The translations under genes and the position numbers were made by a program. The notes under the pieces were generated by a model. That model worked only from the letters and a program-made list of their open reading frames with translations. It had not been told where the DNA came from and searched no databases. From positions 1-19,178 of the forward strand of contig JAEZLD010000043.1 of assembly GCA_023415335.1 (NCBI GenBank): a stretch of DNA of 19,178 nt, written 5' to 3'. Shown piece after piece: positions 15,581 to 19,178 of the stretch. How positions within the stretch are numbered: the first letter of the stretch is position 1; every line of letters starts with the position of its first letter. The stretch comes from Bacillota bacterium. Its GTDB lineage: Bacteria; Bacillota; Clostridia; Clostridiales; Caloramatoraceae.

Positions 15581-16493
15581 GTTCTTTGAGCCTCCTTACG
15601 GTCTCTTCAAGAGTTTCCGCATCCTGTACAGAAAATACCTGTACATCCTTGGAAATCTTCTTTATAAAGCCACAGAGTGTTTTCCCCGGCCCAACCTCAA
15701 CGAACCTGGTAAAGCCGTCACTAATCATATTTTCTATAGTCTCCTGCCATTTAACAGGACTTCTCATCTGCATTTCAAGACTGTTGGATACATCATCTGT
15801 GTAGGGTGCGGCAGTAAGGTTAGAATACACAGGTATATCAGTTGCTTTAATGCTATAGCTGGCAAGCTCCTCACCAAGCTTAGCTGCTGCATCATTCATA
15901 AAGGGAGAATGAAAAGCTGCACTGACAGAAAGTGGGATGCATCTTCCCCCCAGCTCCTTCACCTTATCTGCAAACTCATTAATACTGCTTTTCAGTCCTG
16001 ATACAACAATCTGGCCAGGACAGTTGAAGTTTACGGCGTAAAGCTTGTGGAATGCAGCAGCTGTGTTGATGACTGTCTCTCTGTCAAGCTTTAGTACTGC
16101 ACACATTGCCGTGTCCTCACAAGCTGCCGCTCCATCCATAAGCTGCCCCCGCTTTGTTACAAGCTTAAAGCCATCCTCATATGAGTAAGCCCCACTGAAG
16201 GCTAAAGCTGCAAGCTCTCCAAGGGAGAAGCCTGCTGCACCATGGGCTTTAATCCCCTTGTCCTTAAGGGAAAGGGCAGCCGCCATATCCACCAGATATA
16301 GACAAGGCTGTGTATTTGATGTCTTCTGAAGCTCCTCATTGGCTCCGTAGAAAGATTGATTTATTGTACCGGGACGGTATTTCTCTGCCTCATCATAAAG
16401 CTTTTTTACAGAGCCCCCCAGATCATAGAGGGACTTTCCCATTCCGCTGTACTGGGCTCCCTGACCTGAAAAAACAAATGCTATCCTATCCAT
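15573..16493 (-). CDS. fabD: Malonyl-CoA:ACP transacylase
   Basis: Transfers malonyl from CoA to ACP. The 306-residue protein has GQGAQ at 10-14, the nucleophile Ser90 in AGFSLGELAAL, Arg115 in TKRGQLM (malonyl carboxylate contact), and catalytic His195 in SAAFHSPFM. The nucleophile motif has Phe where many FabD proteins have His (GHSLGE); this position is known to vary. It overlaps fabK by 13 bases and fabG by 8 bases. Confidence 0.95.
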   Translation of the reverse strand: MDRIAFVFSGQGAQYSGMGKSLYDLGGSVKKLYDEAEKYRPGTINQSFYGANEELQKTSNTQPCLYLVDMAAALSLKDKGIKAHGAAGFSLGELAALAFSGAYSYEDGFKLVTKRGQLMDGAAACEDTAMCAVLKLDRETVINTAAAFHKLYAVNFNCPGQIVVSGLKSSINEFADKVKELGGRCIPLSVSAAFHSPFMNDAAAKLGEELASYSIKATDIPVYSNLTAAPYTDDVSNSLEMQMRSPVKWQETIENMISDGFTRFVEVGPGKTLCGFIKKISKDVQVFSVQDAETLEETVRRLKEHA

Positions 16494-17425
16494 TTCTTTG
16501 CTCCATTCAGCAAAATTTCTGCCTCCGAGAAAATTTCTCCTATTATCTCAGCAGCAGCTTGCTCTCTTATGACCATTCCTGAAATCTGGCCTGCAAGAAA
16601 ACATCCCTTCTTCTCGTCACCATCATAGACTGCAGCCTTCAAGGTTCCCACAGCCATGCTTTCAAGCTCGCTATCGCATATCTGCGTATATTCAGCCTTA
16701 GCATAAGCACGTGAAAATGGAGTCTTGAGACTTCTTACAGGGTGTCCCAGGCGCCTACCTGTCACAATAGTAGCCGTGTCATTGGCTTTAAGAATTTTAT
16801 CCTTGTAAGCCCGGCTTATGTTACATTCGTTGGCAGAGAGAAACCTTGTTCCAAGCTGAATTCCCTGGGCTCCAAGCATAAATGCGGCGGCAGCTCCCCT
16901 GCCGTCCGCTATTCCACCTGCAGCAATTACAGGAATCTCCACAGCATCACAAACCTGGGGAACCAGAGCCATTGTGGTAAGGTCTCCCACATGGCCACCA
17001 GATTCTCCCCCCTCTGCAATTACCGCATCTGCTCCTGCACGTGCACAAAGCTTTGCAATAGCTGTGGAAGGAACCACAGGAATAACCTTTATTCCCTCAG
17101 ACCTCCATAAAGGTATGTACCTTGCTGGATTGCCTGCTCCAGTGGTTATGACGTCTACTCTTTTGCGTGCAAGCAAATCTGCAACCTGGTCAACGTTTTC
17201 GCTCATAAGCATAACATTGACCCCAAAGGGCTTATCGGTAAGCGAGCGTACAGAATCAATCTGCTTTTCAATCCACTCACAATCACCAGAGGCTGCTGAG
17301 ATTATTCCAAGGCCACCACCATTTGATACAGCAGCAGCAAGGTATGCATCGGAGATGTGAGCCATTCCCCCCTGAAGTATGGGATAATTTATCCCTAGCA
17401 TTTTACATATGGGTGTATAAATCAT
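16481..17425 (-). CDS. fabK: FMN-dependent enoyl-ACP reductase II
   Basis: Flavoprotein of the nitronate-monooxygenase/FabK fold that reduces trans-2-enoyl-ACP with NAD(P)H, in place of FabI. The 314-residue protein shows YPILQGGMAHISDAYLA at the N-terminus and the FMN-phosphate loops AAGGIADGRG and GAQGIQLGTRFL. The conserved GGESGGHVG segment contains His145, equivalent by position to the essential His of the Streptococcus pneumoniae enzyme. The position between acpP and fabD matches the FabK operons of Firmicutes, which favours FabK over a nitronate monooxygenase. AAGAGG precedes ATG 17425. Confidence 0.93.
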   Translation of the reverse strand: MIYTPICKMLGINYPILQGGMAHISDAYLAAAVSNGGGLGIISAASGDCEWIEKQIDSVRSLTDKPFGVNVMLMSENVDQVADLLARKRVDVITTGAGNPARYIPLWRSEGIKVIPVVPSTAIAKLCARAGADAVIAEGGESGGHVGDLTTMALVPQVCDAVEIPVIAAGGIADGRGAAAAFMLGAQGIQLGTRFLSANECNISRAYKDKILKANDTATIVTGRRLGHPVRSLKTPFSRAYAKAEYTQICDSELESMAVGTLKAAVYDGDEKKGCFLAGQISGMVIREQAAAEIIGEIFSEAEILLNGAKKWIG

Positions 17426-17444
17426 TTTTTACCTCTTATCCTGA

Positions 17445-17669
17445 CTATTGAGCAAGCTTGGAATCTATGTATTTTACAAGCTCTCCAACAGATTTACCTG
17501 CTTCGGCTATGGCGATTTCTATACCAAACTCATCCTCAGCCTCCATCATGATTTCAGCCGTATCAAGAGAATCAATACCCAGATCTAAAAATGCGGCCTC
17601 CTCTGTAATTTTACTTGGGTCAATCTCAAATTGGTTTACCAACAAATCTCTAATTCTTTCAAAAGTCAT
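17445..17669 (-). CDS. acpP: Acyl carrier protein
   Basis: Small acidic helical protein that carries growing acyl chains on a phosphopantetheine arm attached to Ser34 in LGIDSLDTAEI. From the chosen ATG it has 74 residues. The frame is open to a TTG at 17684, but that codon lies within the GGAGG ribosome site, and ATG 17669 is correctly spaced eight bases after it. It lies between fabH and fabK, its usual place in Firmicute clusters. Confidence 0.96.
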   Translation of the reverse strand: MTFERIRDLLVNQFEIDPSKITEEAAFLDLGIDSLDTAEIMMEAEDEFGIEIAIAEAGKSVGELVKYIDSKLAQ

Positions 17670-17730
17670 AATGATTACCTCCAAAATAATAATTTTTTAT
17701 TCAATTTGCCCATAAGGACATATTGATTTT

Positions 17731-18684
17731 CTACCATTTCATAATACAGGATGCCCCTGAAAGACCCCCTCCGAATGCTGACATAACAACAATGTCTCCT
17801 CTTTTAAGTCTGCCAGAGCTGTTCAACTCCGCCAGAGCCATTGGCACGCTTGCAGCCGAAGTGTTGCCATACTTATGTATATTAATGAAGAACTTCTCTC
17901 TGGGGATACCAAGCCTCCTTGACGCATAATCCATTATCCTTATGTTGGCCTGGTGCGTTACTATGTGGTCAATTTCATCAAGAGGGATACCAGATTTTTC
18001 AGTAACATATTTTATATCTTCAACAATTCTGTTTACCGCAAACTTAAAGGTTTCCTGTCCCTCCATACGTATGTAAGGATTCTTAATTTCCCCCTTGAAG
18101 AAAGGAGACCCCCCTGCATAAGCAGGAATTTCAATAACCTCGCTGCCGCCTCTGGTGTAAAGGGTGGAGGCAAGATAGCCATCCCCTGGAGCAACCACAG
18201 CCGCCCCTGCACCATCACCGAAGATAACACAGGTGCCTCTGTCATTCCAATCAACAATTTTGCTTAAACGTTCGGAGCCAATTACAAGAACATTGCGTAT
18301 GCCGCCTCTTATCACGTAGGATACCGCAGTATCTAAAGCAAAAAGAAAACCACTGCATGCCGAGTTTATATCAAAGGAGGGGCAAACGGCGCCAATTTCT
18401 CTCTGAACCGCACCTGCAACGGTGGGACATATAGTGTCAGAGGTTATGGTTGCAGCAATGATTAAATCTAGTTCTTCTGCAGCAATCCCTGCTGAAGAAA
18501 GTGCATTCCCTGCTGCCTTAACAGCAAAATCAGCAGTGGTTTCATGAGTTGATACATGCCTGTTCCTCGTACCCACTCTTTGGACAATCCACTCGTCTGA
18601 GGTATCCACCATTTTTGCTAAATCATCATTTGTAACTATCTTTTCAGGCACATAAAAGCCTGTGCCCAAAATCTGTATTGACAT
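17731..18684 (-). CDS. fabH: 3-oxoacyl-ACP synthase III
   Basis: Initiates fatty-acid synthesis by condensing acyl-CoA with malonyl-ACP. The 317-residue protein has the Cys110-His244-Asn274 triad in INSACSGFLFAL, THQANIRIM and KYGNTSAASVPM, and ends with GGGLSGASCIMKW. ATG 18684 is preceded by GGAGGTGAAGGG. It is the first gene of the operon. The 67-bp repeat array and a regulator gene lie directly upstream, so expression of the operon is probably set here. Confidence 0.97.
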   Translation of the reverse strand: MSIQILGTGFYVPEKIVTNDDLAKMVDTSDEWIVQRVGTRNRHVSTHETTADFAVKAAGNALSSAGIAAEELDLIIAATITSDTICPTVAGAVQREIGAVCPSFDINSACSGFLFALDTAVSYVIRGGIRNVLVIGSERLSKIVDWNDRGTCVIFGDGAGAAVVAPGDGYLASTLYTRGGSEVIEIPAYAGGSPFFKGEIKNPYIRMEGQETFKFAVNRIVEDIKYVTEKSGIPLDEIDHIVTHQANIRIMDYASRRLGIPREKFFINIHKYGNTSAASVPMALAELNSSGRLKRGDIVVMSAFGGGLSGASCIMKW

Positions 18685-18703
18685 AATCCCTTCACCTCCA
18701 TTA

Positions 18704-18720
18704 CAGCACAGAGTGTGCTG
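18704..18720. promoter_or_regulatory. Palindromic operator-like site 1
   Basis: CAGCACA-GAG-TGTGCTG, a perfect 7-bp-arm palindrome with a 3-bp centre. Here the symmetry extends three more bases each side (TTA/TAA). It lies about 20 bases upstream of the fabH start, next to the ribosome site, so a protein bound here or the RNA hairpin could also affect translation. Confidence 0.75.
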
Positions 18721-18730
18721 TAATTAATTA

Positions 18731-18754
18731 AACGGAAACATCCTTGCCTCCGTT
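18731..18754. promoter_or_regulatory. Second inverted-repeat element, copy 1
   Basis: The arms AACGGA and TCCGTT are separated by 12 bases. The core aligns with the copy at 18799-18820 at about 20 of 24 positions, including the shared CAT and TTGCC in the centre, so the conservation is of sequence and not only of symmetry. Confidence 0.55.
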
Positions 18755-18770
18755 GAATCCTGCAAATATT

Positions 18771-18787
18771 CAGCACAGTGTGTGCTG
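18771..18787. promoter_or_regulatory. Palindromic operator-like site 2
   Basis: CAGCACA-GTG-TGTGCTG, with the same 7-bp arms as sites 1 and 3 and a different centre. On the - strand a TATGAT that could serve as a -10 box lies just upstream of it, but no good -35 box is visible, so I do not assign a promoter. Confidence 0.75.
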
Positions 18788-18798
18788 ATATAAATCAT

Positions 18799-18820
18799 AC
18801 GGAAGCATATTTGCCCCCGT
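18799..18820. promoter_or_regulatory. Second inverted-repeat element, copy 2
   Basis: The arms ACGG and CCGT enclose AAGCATATTTGCCC. It is the homologue of 18731-18754, and it sits at the same distance from its palindrome as copy 1, within one base. Confidence 0.55.
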
Positions 18821-18837
18821 TACATAGTATAAGCTTT

Positions 18838-18854
18838 CAGCACAAGGTGTGCTG
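18838..18854. promoter_or_regulatory. Palindromic operator-like site 3
   Basis: CAGCACA-AGG-TGTGCTG, the third copy and the one nearest the regulator gene. It is not followed by the second element. Confidence 0.75.
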
Positions 18855-18865
18855 GTATACTTTAA

Positions 18866-18901
18866 CGTCAACTATAGGTTTTAAGTTAAATAGCTTTGAC
18901 G
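18866..18901 (-). repeat. Inverted repeat between the regulator gene and the array
   Basis: The arms CGTCAA and TTGACG, extended by CTAT/ATAG after a two-base bulge, give a hairpin of about ten pairs on the - strand just after the regulator stop. There is no strong T-run. It could be a weak terminator that separates the regulator gene from the fab operon, or it could overlap a promoter. Confidence 0.4.
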
Positions 18902-18921
18902 CCATGGCATATAAATGAGAA

Positions 18922-19178
18922 TTATCTCTTTCTTATTCCATCAAAAATACAGTTGAGGCCGAATTTGAAATTCTCAATGGCATCTTCCCTTGACATATTT
19001 CTTTTTACCGCATCAGCATTGTAGCCTCGGAAGAAGCACCAGATAGTATAGCTGAGCATATCTGAGTCAACGTCTTTTACCTGACCTATTTCCTTTCCTA
19101 CTTCAACAAGTTTTTTGATTGCATTTGTCCACCATATACGATTTTCACTGGTGTAAGAGTCCAGATTAAACATGTATT
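18922..19178 (-). CDS. TetR-type transcriptional regulator, C-terminal part
   Basis: The last 85 or so residues of a protein whose N-terminus lies outside the window. The frame is open to the window edge, so the ATG at 19173 is internal. The helical segment WWTNAIKKLVEVGKEIGQVK, followed by DMLSYTIWCFFRGYNADAV and a closing helix NFKFGLNCIFDGIRKR, matches the ligand-binding C-terminal domain layout of TetR/AcrR regulators. The DNA-binding domain is not visible, so the family call rests on this domain only. It shares its strand with the fatty-acid operon, and the palindrome array directly downstream is the obvious candidate target. Confidence 0.7.
   Translation of the reverse strand, partial: YMFNLDSYTSENRIWWTNAIKKLVEVGKEIGQVKDVDSDMLSYTIWCFFRGYNADAVKRNMSREDAIENFKFGLNCIFDGIRKR

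Larger units (their letters stand above)
18704..18854. repeat. 67-bp tandem repeat array, two full units and a partial third
   Basis: Units start at 18704, 18771 and 18838, exactly 67 bp apart. Each opens with a 17-bp palindrome. After an AT-rich stretch, units one and two carry a second inverted repeat (18731-18754 and 18799-18820). Outside these two elements the units have diverged strongly. The third unit keeps only the palindrome. The array fills most of the space between the regulator gene and fabH. Confidence 0.8.

Noticed and set aside
18704..18854. The repeat array as a small CRISPR
   Set aside because: The repeats are perfect palindromes of only 17 bp, the spaces between them contain a second repeated element rather than unique spacers, and there are no cas genes. 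The location between a regulator and its likely target operon fits operators.
18685..18921. A defined sigma-70 promoter for fabH
   Set aside because: TATGAT, TATACT and TATAGT all occur as possible -10 boxes and TTGAC occurs once, but no pair has acceptable spacing, so I did not assign one.

Overview
The window reads as a chromosomal segment of an anaerobic Clostridia-type Firmicute, possibly Lachnospiraceae-like. The basis is moderate to low GC, strong GGAGG-type ribosome binding sites, tightly overlapping operons, a FabK-type enoyl-ACP reductase and an accD with a zinc ribbon. This placement is inferred from gene content, not from a search.

Region 1 (1-4274, + strand): the distal part of a histidine operon, hisC (5' end outside the window)-hisB-hisH-hisA-hisF-hisIE. 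The genes overlap or nearly touch, and a strong hairpin terminator closes the operon. Together they take imidazole intermediates and ProFAR to histidinol phosphate; hisG and hisD are not in view.

Region 2 (4341-9686, mostly - strand): an accessory and decaying segment. It holds a CynX-type MFS transporter flanked on both sides by gene scraps and a decayed duplicate of the 3' end of guaA. It also holds an intact guaA that encodes only the ATP pyrophosphatase/synthase half of GMP synthase, with no glutaminase domain. Upstream of guaA lie two adjacent small pseudogenes, a P-loop kinase-like protein and a small protein of unknown function.

Region 3 (9642-11361): a MATE efflux transporter with a strong terminator and a notable inverted repeat in its upstream region.

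Region 4 (11385-18684, - strand): a type II fatty-acid synthesis operon in the order fabH-acpP-fabK-fabD-fabG-fabF-fabZ-accD-accA. It covers initiation, carrier, elongation, reduction, dehydration and the carboxyltransferase half of acetyl-CoA carboxylase. The biotin carrier gene accB and biotin carboxylase gene accC, which in related clusters sit between fabF and fabZ and between fabZ and accD, are absent.

Region 5 (18685-19178): the 3' end of a TetR-type regulator gene. Between it and fabH lies a compact control region with three copies of a 17-bp palindrome (7-bp arms CAGCACA/TGTGCTG, variable 3-bp centre) spaced exactly 67 bp apart, with a second kind of inverted repeat between them. This array is the most distinctive element in the window and is a candidate operator system for the fatty-acid operon.
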